64,000 nucleotides of DNA from Halichondria panicea (lineage: Eukaryota; Porifera; Demospongiae; Suberitida; Halichondriidae), in assembly GCF_963675165.1 (NCBI RefSeq), contig NC_087388.1, forward strand, positions 3,078,800-3,142,799, read 5' to 3'. The translations under genes were made by a program, and so were the position numbers. The notes under the pieces were generated by a model. That model made no database searches and had not been told where the DNA came from. It saw only the letters and a list, made by a program, of their open reading frames with translations. Below, piece by piece: positions 36,654 to 47,600 of the stretch (position 1 is its first letter; each line of letters opens with the position of its first letter).

Positions 36654-36762
36654 AGCTAGTTAGACAGTTATTTCTATAGTAGCAATGGATCGAAATGACA
36701 CCCGGCAAAATAAATAGTAAATGCAGTCACGCGACTGCAGTGATTGTAGTAGCGATCGTAGT

Positions 36763-37558
36763 ACCGTATATATAGCGTGTAATTTTCGTGGGGGCAAAAT
36801 ATTCGTGGTACCTGCAGTGCACGCTCCAACCTAGCCTCGATCCCAGGCCGCACTTCCCACTAGGGAAGTGGGCCTGGTCGACTGCTTGCGCATGCGCTAA
36901 TATCTGGGGGCTTTGGATAACATCATTATTTTATGCTCAGTAAAACTATGACATCACAACGAAAGGAAGTGGATTTAATTAATGAAGGAAGTAGATAGAA
37001 AGTTCGATTGAAGATTGCATTCTCTCTGATAGCTACCCTTAGCCTGCTATGTTAACAAAAGACTCACAGCCTGCAACTAGACTCGCAAGCCGCCACTGTT
37101 GCACGCGAACATGCAACAGTGGCAGCTTGCGAGTCTAGCCTGCAACAGTGTGGATGACGATCATCTGAAAGGAGTGACGGCTGATAAGAGCCTATAATTA
37201 TGGACAGGCCACGCCCATTTAACACTAACTTTGGTGAAAGTCTACTATACTACTGCTACTGATTCTACAGAAGAAAATAGCAGTACAACAAACCTACACA
37301 GCTCTGTCTCTAGCTAGCTAGCTATAAATTATAGCTTTGTGTATGACTTTTAGGAAATTATTTTCTCTGCAGTATTATAGGAATATTTATGGGGAAAAAT
37401 CCAATAATTTGGCGCATGCGCAAGCAGTCGATAGCAGGCCTTCTTTCAAAGGCCGGTGAAGGAGGCAAGCTCCAACCACGAAAATATTCCCCACGAAATG
37501 TCTCAATATTGCTGAACCACGAATATTTTGTCCCCCGAAAATTACCCGCTATACGGTA
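36763..37558. mobile_element. Split family-A element (~800 bp) with inserted material
   Basis: The left terminus is near 36763 (accgtatatatagcgtgtaa, ttttcgtgggggcaaaatat). The right terminus is at 37490-37558 (tttgtcccccgaaaattacc, cgctatacggta). Ordinary copies are ~200 bp, so ~600 bp between the ends is probably inserted, including a TAGCCTCGA fragment (36832) and a hairpin (37077). Whether both ends belong to one element is inferred. Confidence 0.45.
37077..37139. repeat. Hairpin with ~27-bp arms
   Basis: ctagactcgcaagc..ccactgttgc and gcaacagtgg..gcttgcgagtctag are inverted, with a short loop containing gcgaaca. Confidence 0.75.
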
Positions 37559-37623
37559 TCTGTTTTTGTTACTGATTTTTCAACCGTAAAACTCTTACCC
37601 TAAATTTAACGCATTCCAATCCT

Positions 37624-37881
37624 TAGCCTTGAGACCAGCCGTTCGTTATCTGAAAATAATGGTCAAGTTCTAATGTGCAACTTGTCCAGCTGAGTCAGCG
37701 TTTTATAGCATATATTCATGGGTAATATATTCATGGGTAATACACCTTGGGCGGACCTTGTGCGGGCAATTACCGGTCCAAGCGTTCAATTAGAGACGGA
37801 TCGGCCTGGGATCGAGGCTAGTGCTACGTTGGAACTTGACTAGGCGTTCTTTCAGATAACAAATGGCTGGTCTCGAGGCTA
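37624..37881. mobile_element. 258-bp TAGCCTCGA-family element with 9-bp TSD
   Basis: It begins tagccttgagaccagccgtt and ends gctggtctcgaggcta. Perfect direct repeats TCCAATCCT flank it (37615-37623 and 37882-37890). The internal arms cgttatctgaa/ttcagataac are also inverted. Confidence 0.85.
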
Positions 37882-37980
37882 TCCAATCCTGAGGCACGCT
37901 TATATTAATTAAAACACACATGTGTGATAACCTTCCAGTGGAAAAAACATACACATTACAAAAACAATTTAGTCCACCTG

Positions 37981-38039
37981 TAGCCTCGATTCCAAGCCGC
38001 TGAGAAAGGCCACTATTCAAGGGGCTGGAGTCGAGGCTA
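37981..38039. mobile_element. 59-bp TAGCCTCGA element with 9-bp TSD
   Basis: It begins tagcctcgattccaagccgc and ends ggagtcgaggcta. Perfect direct repeats GTCCACCTG flank it (37972-37980 and 38040-38048). Confidence 0.85.
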
Positions 38040-38072
38040 GTCCACCTGTACCTTCGCCATGACAGGTTCAAC

Positions 38073-38299
38073 TTCCGTATAGCGGGTAATTTTCGTGTGG
38101 TAAAAAATTCGTTCAACTCGAGAAACGGTGGTTTTCGTGAGTAAAAATTTCGTTTAGTCTTGTGCCTGCACTAGCTGCATTCCTACGCCACAGCCACGCC
38201 TACGTTAAAATTTCGTGGAGGTCAGCTTGCCTATGCACAAAAATAACAAATATTTTATAAATTACCCCACGAAAATACCTGCTAAACGCCATTACGGTA
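38073..38299. mobile_element. Family-A MITE (~227 bp)
   Basis: Left ttccgtatagcgggtaattt, right gctaaacgccattacggta. The interior matches 4511-4719 in the opposite orientation. Confidence 0.75.
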
Positions 38300-38713
38300 T
38301 TGCAACATTTAACGCTAACAGCTCATGTAATGCAGCACTGATGAACACCATCAATGAACATTTGCCCATTTTGTGTGTGAATAGTGAAGATCATCAAGAT
38401 GTTCAGAAAGGATGTCACGCTCATGTCTTGCAAGTTCTAACTATAATGAATGATTTGATTTTTTATACATGAAAAATGTTTGTTAATTTCATCTAGCTGG
38501 GTACAAAGTGTACTATTCTCCTGGGCAGTTGAATTATTGTTACACTTGGACCGAGACAGTCTCTGGCGAAAACAGTGAACCTAAGTAGTGTGGGCAGTTT
38601 GTAATTGAGTATCAAGGTTGTGTATAGTCTTATCTTGGACGGTTCTTTCTCTTTCCATTTACTTGGATTGAGTCTGAGATTCTACCAACTTACGTTTTTT
38701 AACATTTTGCACA

Positions 38714-39037
38714 TCAAGTGTCAATATATAGTTTAGTAGATAATTCTTCTATCGTAGCCTTGTCCTTGGAAAGAGCAGTGTCTTTGCATAGTAGGGGTAA
38801 TGGTGTGCACACCACAAAACGGTTTTTTAAACGAAGCCCCGACATCGTCCTTTTTTTGTTTTGTACTAGCTCAGACCTTTTCTTCTCTAATCTGCCAACA
38901 AAAGGAGCCGTGAATGATGAGTCACAAATTGCCCTAATAGCTTCATAAAAGTTCATCGAAGTAGTATACCAGCGCATTAATTTTCGTCTTTGACTTAATT
39001 CATACACGGGTCCCTTCCAAATATTAGTAATCTTCAC
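38714..39037 (-). other. Unidentified 107-residue ORF, possible decayed gene fragment
   Basis: An uninterrupted reading frame rich in Lys, Arg and Glu (for example FVGRLEKKRSELVQNKKR) sits in otherwise repetitive DNA. I do not recognise the family and see no flanking splice-linked exons. It could be a remnant of a transposon or host gene, or chance. Confidence 0.15.
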
Positions 39038-39196
39038 AGTTGGTGGAGTCTAGGTGCTTTTCATCAATAGTTAAGCCTATTAATAACTCCTACAGTGTTC
39101 ACCAGCATACTCAGCAACTGCAGCCATTGTCCTTTCACAGACAATGGCCAATTAAGGGTTATAAGCAACAACTTTCTGGAAAATTATCCTCCCTAT

Positions 39197-39531
39197 AGTA
39201 TACTTAGTCTCATGAATCAGCCGCACCTTTGGTGTTCGTCTGAGCACTCTTTACGTGAACTCATGGGCCACGGTGGATTTCCAACGTGACCAATGAGATT
39301 GCTCACAAGCATCAGGTGACTTGAATAGGAGGCAGCAAATAGTGAAACTTTACATGCGGTTGAGCAGCAAGCAGTGATGTGGCTGAGCAGAGATAGCGGA
39401 TGTGGTTGCATTTTTATGGTTTTGTTAGCTTGTACAGTGACGTAATACATTCCATTGTGAAATGATTTCACGTAAAGAGTGCTCAGACGGACACCAAAGG
39501 TGCGGCTGATTCATGAGACTAAAAGTATACT
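39197..39531. mobile_element. 335-bp foldback with ~60-bp arms
   Basis: The left arm agtatacttagtctcatgaa continues through cagccgcacctttggtgttc to acgtgaa. The right arm (39469-39531) is its near-exact complement. The middle is unrelated to other elements in the window. Confidence 0.85.
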
Positions 39532-39666
39532 TGTCTGAACTTGAGCTGCATAAACGCTCCAACCAAAACATAATTATAACTTTGATCAAAACAATCAATA
39601 ATCGACTGTCTAACAGAACTTTTAGCTAATAGAGGACAGCTGCAACTTGATACTGTATATTGATAG

Positions 39667-40259
39667 CAGGGGCGTAGCTACCATTGTTTCCTGGCCCAGA
39701 AACCCCCCCAGGAGCTGCTGAGAAAATTGGGCAGGGCTCCCTATAATTGAAATCATGCAGCCCTGCCCATCTTTTCACACGTGGCTGCAAATCAATAATC
39801 AGAGCAGCACCGTGAAGCGTTTCACTTTGGCTTTGTCTCAGCTAGTTAGTCTCAGCTAGCTAGCTACCTCAAACAAAGAAGACCAAGACTTAAGTTCTAG
39901 ATCTAGTATCAATCCTGAATGCTCCAGTATTCTCAGACTCAGCTCTAAGCACAACTTTATTCAGGAAGTGTACAAGTTTAGAACAATCTCAGCCACATGA
40001 AACCTCTCAGGTAAATGACATTTAATTGTTGCTCAGCTAGACTAGCAATACACAATTGGCACCTGCATGCCTAGTATGTTACGTCTATAGCTAGCTAGCT
40101 TCTCACAAACATGTAAAAAAGTCATGAACAATAGTCAATAACAGTAGGTGTGCCCCAATCAAGAGGGTGTGGTACCGGAAGTGGGCGTGGCCACAAGAAT
40201 TTCGCGCCGCTGATTTTTCTGCAGAAACCCCTGTCTCAAAAGTCTGGCTACGCCCCTGG
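39667..40259. mobile_element. Element with CAGGGGCGTAGC ends
   Basis: Left caggggcgtagctacc and right ggctacgcccctg are inverted. The interior includes gaagtgggcgtggccacaag and ttcgcgc, like the CAGGGTTTCATC elements. Confidence 0.65.
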
Positions 40260-40839
40260 ATAGGCTAACACCTTGGCTAGGCTACATGCAGAGAACAAGT
40301 TTGGGGTGCATGTGTATAGCAATCAATAATCGGTGAGTATAGTGTGCGCATGCACGCTCAAATCCTGTAATTCCCCTAAAATTCCAATTATTAGTTACGC
40401 ATGATTTTGGAAACACAAAAAAGTGCATGCAATTAATTTACGAGATATTACTTTTTTACAAGAAATAATTATTGGAAATAATAATATTATTGTACACTAA
40501 TTTTAATAAATATCGGCCTTGAGCATAGCGAGTGCATATTAGTCAATCGATAGCATTATTTATCCCAGTGCACCAGCATTAAAACATTAACTACAATCTG
40601 ATCTAGCTAGCCTCTTTCACAAGGCTCATCTTCCAGTGCGGCCAGGGATCAAGGCTAATACTGATCATGAATCTGAAAAAACATGTTCAAGCTACATGTA
40701 CTCAGGTAGGCTCCTGCACACATTAAAACACTTATAGCTAGCTAAGTGATATGATTATTGTAGATAGAGTATCAAAATGAAAAGGCAACGTGCACCACTT
40801 TGTATGTGTGTGTGCATGAATAATTATTGTGTTCTAAGT

Positions 40840-40955
40840 CTGCTCAGCCTGGTAAGTGCTGCGCTTACAGCATTGATACAGCTACTCAACACAAGCCCGT
40901 ATTAATATTGGCAGATTTTGATACTAAAGCTAATTCTTTGTTGAGTAAAGGAGAG
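40840..40955. repeat. Diverged family-G segment
   Basis: gcgcttacagcattgataca, attggcagattttgatacta and ttctttgttgagtaaa match 11740-11830 and 12880-12980. Confidence 0.5.
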
Positions 40956-41663
40956 TAAGAAGCGTATCTCGCAGTTATAAGAAGCGTATTTTGCATGTAC
41001 ATGTATGTACAATGTCATGTAGTTGGACAGATCCCAACTATGTTACATATGCAAACGATTGTGAACCGATAATTATAGTTTTGTTCCACTGCAAGAATCA
41101 GATTGCAGCGTTCAAGTGCATGTTCTTTGATGAATACATACCGTGGATTCTATTATGTTGTGCTATTAGAGTGACTGGAGAGTGTACTGCAATTAATCCC
41201 GTATCACATCCGCCGGTCCAGTAATTGCACGCTGTCAATGAAAACGGGTTGTTTTCGAATAACGGGAAAATATTAATAAAAACTACGGAGAACTTACAAT
41301 TAGTATGGTTACTTGTGCAATAAGGGATTAATAGCACGAGTAACAAGCAATGGCAAGGCTACTAATTGCGCGAGGCGTACCCATATTGCACTCTTAGCCA
41401 TACTATTTTTCGCATGCATCCTTGCATGACACAGGATTTTTAAAGTTTGTTCCACTGCAAAATCAGAGTGCCAGCGTTTGATTCTTGTGATTACATGCCG
41501 CGGGTTCTATTCTTGCAGCATACAGGTTTAAGTTAATAACTATAATAACATCATAAATGATTACTCAAAAACAAATAATTCACTAACATCACCATGTTTA
41601 TAAAAGAGTGCACACACTATAAAAGATCTTACAAAAGTTACACAAAATTATTTTTTGTTATCA

Positions 41664-44600
41664 TTACACTAAGGAGTCTAAGGTGTCTGTATTGGGCTCT
41701 GAAGTGGCAGGCTCGACATCTGCATGTAAAATTATTATTGACTAAATTAATTACTGTATAGCCGGTAATTTTCGGGGGGACAAAATATTCGTCACTTTTG
41801 TGGTTGAAGCTCTGACCACGAATGATTTACCCACGAATGAAGCGACCTTGACTGCCTTTACCCACAGTGCAATTAGCAACCACGAAAATATTATCCACGA
41901 AATGTCCACGAATATTTTGTCTCCCGAAAATTACCCGCTATACAGTACAAAATAGGCACTCTACATTAATTTTACAGAATAACAAGTATGACAGCAGAGT
42001 AAGAGCCTATAATTATACTCATGGAAAGTTTTGTACATGCCAATAAGACTCACTCTGATTTTCAGCAGGTTTCCTTATAGTGCGTGGTTTCGGACGTGGT
42101 CTAGGAGCTGGTGGATCCATTGTTGTCCTGCGCTCTGGTTTAGGTGAGCCACCAGCTGGTTTCTCCGCTGTTGGCGGGGGTACCTGCATAATATGCCGTA
42201 GTAAGTATTTAATAACGATGCCTCAGGCGTACTGCTGCAGGACACAATGCAGTAAAGCTGTGTATCTGCCTGTAACTGCTCAACAGTTTCAATGCGACTA
42301 CAACTAAGAGCTTCTATATATAAGATTTTACTTTGTTCGAAGTAAACCTGTTCTTCTTTCTATTTAACTTATCCGCATGTGCACTTAATTCCACGTGCAT
42401 GTGTGGGAATCCTGTTTTTCTTTCATGAGCCACACAACACTACAACGCTAAACATGCACCGAGGCTGTAAGCTAGCGCACCGTGGTGCTTGAATGCTCGT
42501 TAATTTATATTGCACATTCATCCAATATTAACCTTCGGCTTTTTCTTTCCAAATGCATTGGCTAACTCGTCCATGTTAACATTGGGCATTTGCACTCCAC
42601 CAGGCAGCCTCTTCATTGGTGTTGGTTCAGGAGCAACTGTCGAGGTATTTTCTGTTTCAGTAGGTTGTGGTCGTTGCTTGGGTTTGACAGCAGGCTTTCC
42701 TTTTGTAGCAGGTGGTTTCTCTTTGACTGTTAGAGACTCACTGTTTGGTTTACTCTCTAAAACCTCCCAGTCTCCACTTTGACGAGATGTTGTCACTACT
42801 GGTTCTTGAGCTGGTGTGGGTTTTTCTTCAGGTTTTGACTTTTTACTAAAGATTTTTGAGAGCCCATGTCTGCAAAAGAAGAATATTAAACAATCAGATA
42901 GTGAGCAACAAACAATCAATGAGTACAAAACTGTATAAGCATCAAGCAGAAGAATACGAGCACAATTCTGTTAATTTCATGTACGTACATGTACATTGTA
43001 GTTTACACTTCCAAATGCTTGCATATTTTGAAACTACACGTACCTTTTTCGTTCTTTTGTTTTCTTGCCATCAGCAGAGCCACTTCTTTCCTCCACGGTC
43101 TGGTTTGGGCTTGGTGTTCTCTCCATTTTGGGGGGAGTGACTACTTCCTCTCGTGAGGACTCACCAGAAGCACTGTCAGGAGGCTTGGATGCCTGGGGAC
43201 ATAATTTTGAAACATGTACTATACATTGTACATGTACTGCATAAAAAAGTGTGCCGAGAAATTCAGCGTTGCTTGTTAAATATACATCAGAACATACATG
43301 TACTATACATGAGAATATTACATGTACCGTACACCCTCACACATTCTTTTGCTACAACCTCCTTGCACGAGGGTATTTTGACTCAAAAAGGTATGTGAAA
43401 TATTACATGTATTAATTAGTTATTGTAGCACGAGTGCAACATGCCATATTATTGCACTGGAGTGTACGAGGGCGCCTGCAATAACTAACTTGTTGCCCAA
43501 TGACGCCAAACTCTTCTGATTGGTCAAGTTTTTCCCTGAAAGACATGTGTTTTGAGTGAATTCATTAGATTTGCTGAATTCCATAGTAAATTCTTAGTTT
43601 GTTACCACAACTAGTGCAAAAGGAAGTAGCATAAGTCGAAAAGCAGATTTCATTTGCTACATGTACATGTACTGGATTGCTTTGATCTGCCCACCCACTG
43701 GGCAACAAGTATATAAACAGCATGTGTTAGGAACTCTACAGTGTGCTGGGAGTTATTAGTGATGGCTTCTAGAAAGCTAATCCAAGAAAGACAGTATGTG
43801 GCTCTGCTTGCCCTCAACGATGTTAAATGCAGGAAAAACTAGGCTAGTCTTTCACTACTCTCAGAATGATGTCGATCACCCATGATTTGCAGCTTGTCTT
43901 GTTCTTCCTCAGTGGATAAAGTACTTACATGTACCAATGACATTGTGCTACTATACATACACATGTAGCTAAGTTGATTTATGTATATAATACGCATTTA
44001 CATTGTACGAGCCTCGAGACCAAGTCGTGGGGTATATTTTCGAGTATAACTACGCCGTTAGCGAGTCCAGCCCTATCTCAAGTCTAAAGTTCTTCGCGAG
44101 TGTAACGTTAAACGAACAGACATGAGCTGGGTGCATCTAATGGGAGTACTTACAATTGGGCTCATTGGAAGGATAATCTTTGGCTCTGAAGGTGGTAGCT
44201 GATTGACTTGCTTGTGATCATCTTCACTATAATTACATGTACAAGGACAAATAGTCTTACACTTACACCATGAACATACAGAGCAAACGTACCTCACACT
44301 CAGTGATTGTAGCTTTGAAGTGCTCTCTGTCACAGGCAGAGGATTTGAAGGTTGCTTGTGCTTGTCCGTTTCAGTATTTTTGGGTTCTTCTTTAGGAAAA
44401 GGGATTGTCGGAGTTTCTTCAACAGGTGGAGTAGCAGACATCTCACCAATTGGAGGACTGTCAAGTTTCTCAGGTAGTGTAGGTGTATTACTGTCTGTGG
44501 AGGATGGTTGCAAGTTTTGTTCTTGTGATTTTGTAGTTTCTGCTTCTGTTGGTACTGCTGGCTCTTGGGGCAGTGATGAATCAGCAGGAGTATCCTCTGT

Positions 44601-47600
44601 TTTATCTGGCTCCGGAGACGTTTCTTTGATAACTGGTTTGTCATCCTCATTTGGTTTGTCATCAGATGAACCAGCAGTATCTGGGTCGGAGGAAGTGGAA
44701 GCTGGAAGTTCAGGTGTTGAAGGAGACTCATCCGGGGAGGTTGCAGATAATTTATCTGGTTCAGCCTCGGCAGATGTACATGTATCATCTTCCTTGCTAG
44801 GATCAGTCTTAGGTGGCCGTGGACGAGGGGAAGGTTTTGGGGATGCTTTAGGAGTTGCAGGTTTTTCCTCTGTTGAAGCCTCTAGATGTTCATCTTCTGC
44901 AGGTGCTTTAGCTTCAGTAGGTGGAGGACTATGTTCTTTTTCATCAGCAGCCTCAATATTAGTACGCTCTGGCTGGTCCTGTGGAGAAGGGGTTCGAGTC
45001 AATGCTGATGGTGGGAGGAGAGGGGACTTCGACTGTGGAGGAGACTGTTGTTCCTACGTACATGTACATTGGACAGAGTAATTTTAACGAGTCACTTTCA
45101 TCATCCACATGTACATGTATTGTAAGTTGCACCAGGGAATAATGCATGGATCCCTCAAATGTTACAAATGCCACCATTGATGCGCTTTTTAACAATGCTA
45201 TCTTAACAGGTTAATATAACTATTGTGCTTTTTACCTCCGTGGGTCCCTCTTCTTGAACAGCTGTTGGGGTGTTTAAATTGGGACTTGGTTTGACAGTCG
45301 GTCGTGATTTCCCTCCTCGCTGCATGCGCGCAGGCTTAGGTCTAGTCTTGCCAAGATGTTGGAGAGCAGGACCCACGGCCACTAGAGGCTCGCTGGGAAG
45401 ATCAACTGCAAGAAGTGTTTGTTAACAAAGGTACATGTACATGTATCAGGAAATGTCGCACAAAAGTTTGAAGATACATGTACATGTACGTGATAAATTT
45501 ACATGTACACGTGCCTGAGGCACCTCGCACAATACTATCATAGTGAAAGTTTAGTTGTTTAGTTGATCAAATAAAATCGAAGTGAGTCTATGGCTAGAGA
45601 TAGTGAGTTAATCAGCAGCTGAAAACTGTACTCTACCTTGTTCCTCCTCATTAATATCGTCAGGGTCAGGACGACGAGCTCTCTTTTTCTTAGTAATGGG
45701 AGTGTTCTGTTCCACACGGAATGTAAAGTTTCGTGAGACCTTTGTATCAGGAGTGGCACTGCTGGCACGAGCATCTTTGTGCATCTTCATCTACATACAT
45801 TTAATTATGAGTGATAGCACTTTTAAGCTTATACATGTACATGTACGTCTATTAGAGCATGTATGGTACAATGCACTGATGTACACATGCATACATAGTA
45901 CAAGGGATCAGTTGTCGTCACCAATAGTTTAATTTACCAGTTTGAGATTAGCTTTGTCCAACTTCACCAATGTTTGCTCTACAATCAGCTCCGTAATGTT
46001 GGCAGCCACATCCAGGTTGATAGCACTGACATGACTCACAACCTCCGGAGCAGATTTCTTCGTTACAGCTTTTTTGGCGTATGTGAAGTCCGAGGAAACA
46101 GAGCTAGAGAGCACCATACCCCGTATCATTGTTTTAGCTTCATCAGTCAGGAGGGAGGGACATGCTCTCAAGGTTTGCTCCACCATACGGTCCGATGTGG
46201 CCTGATAGATATTAGTTAGTTGCGTTACATGTACTGTCCAAAATAATATGATGTACATGTACATGCATGTACGTGTACACAGTACATCTTGTTCTAATAT
46301 TGAACAGAAAATGAACCTTGATATGCTCAGTGTAGACTTGATCCATGAAGGACTCAAGTAGGATTTTCACTTGTGTTGAGATGGCTTGTAACTGATCAGA
46401 CTCAACTTGAGGGTTGTACAGTCCATCCGTAAGCTGGGGGGACACAAGTTAAGAGTCTGGATAGACTCAATTATTTATACATTGTGTGCCCACTGCAACT
46501 ACAAATGTACGTATAGTTACATGTGCATCAGGGTTGCATCTAAATGTAATAGGGAGGGCAGGGGTGAACCCACCTCCCAATGTTTGTAGAATATTGATGT
46601 GCAATATGTAACTAGATCTACCGTGATGCACTATAATTATGTAATAGAGGGTGTGGTCAACAATTGTGGGAGTGGCCAAACATTTTGAGGCGCGCGTAAC
46701 AAACCTTCCCCCCAAAACTTTTAATCCTAGAGATGAAACCCTGAGTAGCATGTACATGTATGTACCAGAGTACATTGTAGATGTACATGTATCAAGATCG
46801 AATAAGCGAATTTACAGGGCCTCACATGTACTTGAAGGCGTACACACAAAGTGGGGAATTAATTTGGCCAACACTCATATCGAGAAAGCATAATAAATAA
46901 CCAAAATTCAGCAATGAATGAACCTAAGTACATGCATGCATGTATGTACCTTGAGGACGTTGTTGGCTTCACTTTTGACTTGAGTGGCCTCCTTTACATT
47001 GTCATGGGAGGTCCCGTGGGCAGATTCTGCCCACTGCAAAAGGTCCTCCAGCTGTACCAGCTCACGACTCACAACAGACTACATGTATATTGATAGGTGG
47101 TTGGTGAGATTCAGATATAAATGAGTGTAAAAGGCATAATTGACACTTACACTCTGCTGTGTAGCCGTAAGCAGTCTACCTCTGTGTCTGGCTGCGAGCT
47201 CGACCTTTAATCTTTCATCAGAATGATTCCTACAAAGGAGCAGCTGGATCTCCTGCACAATTTTTTCAGTCTCTTTGCCAGCTCGGCCAATGTCTGCCAG
47301 GGGGAGGGGCATCACACGCAGAGTGTAGTTGCTTAGGGAAGAAGTAGTACATGAACATGTAAGTTATGGTTGAAAAAAAGGAGCACCTCATTGACCCAAA
47401 ATGCATAGGCGGCGCAGCGGATTATACAGCGTAGTAATCGTCAGTGTTGGTGAGACTGTCCACATTAATTATATTGTTTGTACAACACTCGTCCTATTGC
47501 ATATATAACTCGTAGAAAAAAGCTGATTGCATACACAGTCACGTATCCTAGTGTATATCACTTGCATCAAAAACAATTCACCCTTGCACTCACTGTTTGA

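Larger units (their letters stand above)
36654..41663. other. 5-kb intergenic region between two tandem minus-strand genes
   Basis: This must contain the promoter of the fusion gene (right of 36653) and the 3' flank of CARMIL (left of 41664). It otherwise consists of MITEs and foldbacks: a split family-A element (36763-37558), hairpin 37077-37139, TAGCCTCGA elements (37624-37881 and 37981-38039), family A (38073-38299), a foldback (39197-39531), a GC-rich-ended element (39667-40259) and a family-G fragment (40840-40955). No complete gene was recognised. Confidence 0.6.

Noticed and set aside
40990..41346. Overlapping 77- and 82-residue ORFs on both strands
   Set aside because: Intergenic, no family likeness, no splice context; treated as chance.
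43490..43545. Possible extra CARMIL exon
   Set aside because: Acceptor and donor-like sites exist, but the phase required by exons 24 and 25 (both phase 0) gives an immediate stop.
44986..45002. ggttcgagtc, like a tRNA B box
   Set aside because: It lies in a CARMIL coding exon, with no A box or cloverleaf around it. No tRNA gene was found in the window.
44320..45081. 253-residue ORF on the plus strand, rich in Ser, Gly and Val
   Set aside because: It is the antisense shadow of the low-complexity CARMIL tail exon (44293-45053), whose sense frame is in phase with flanking exons.
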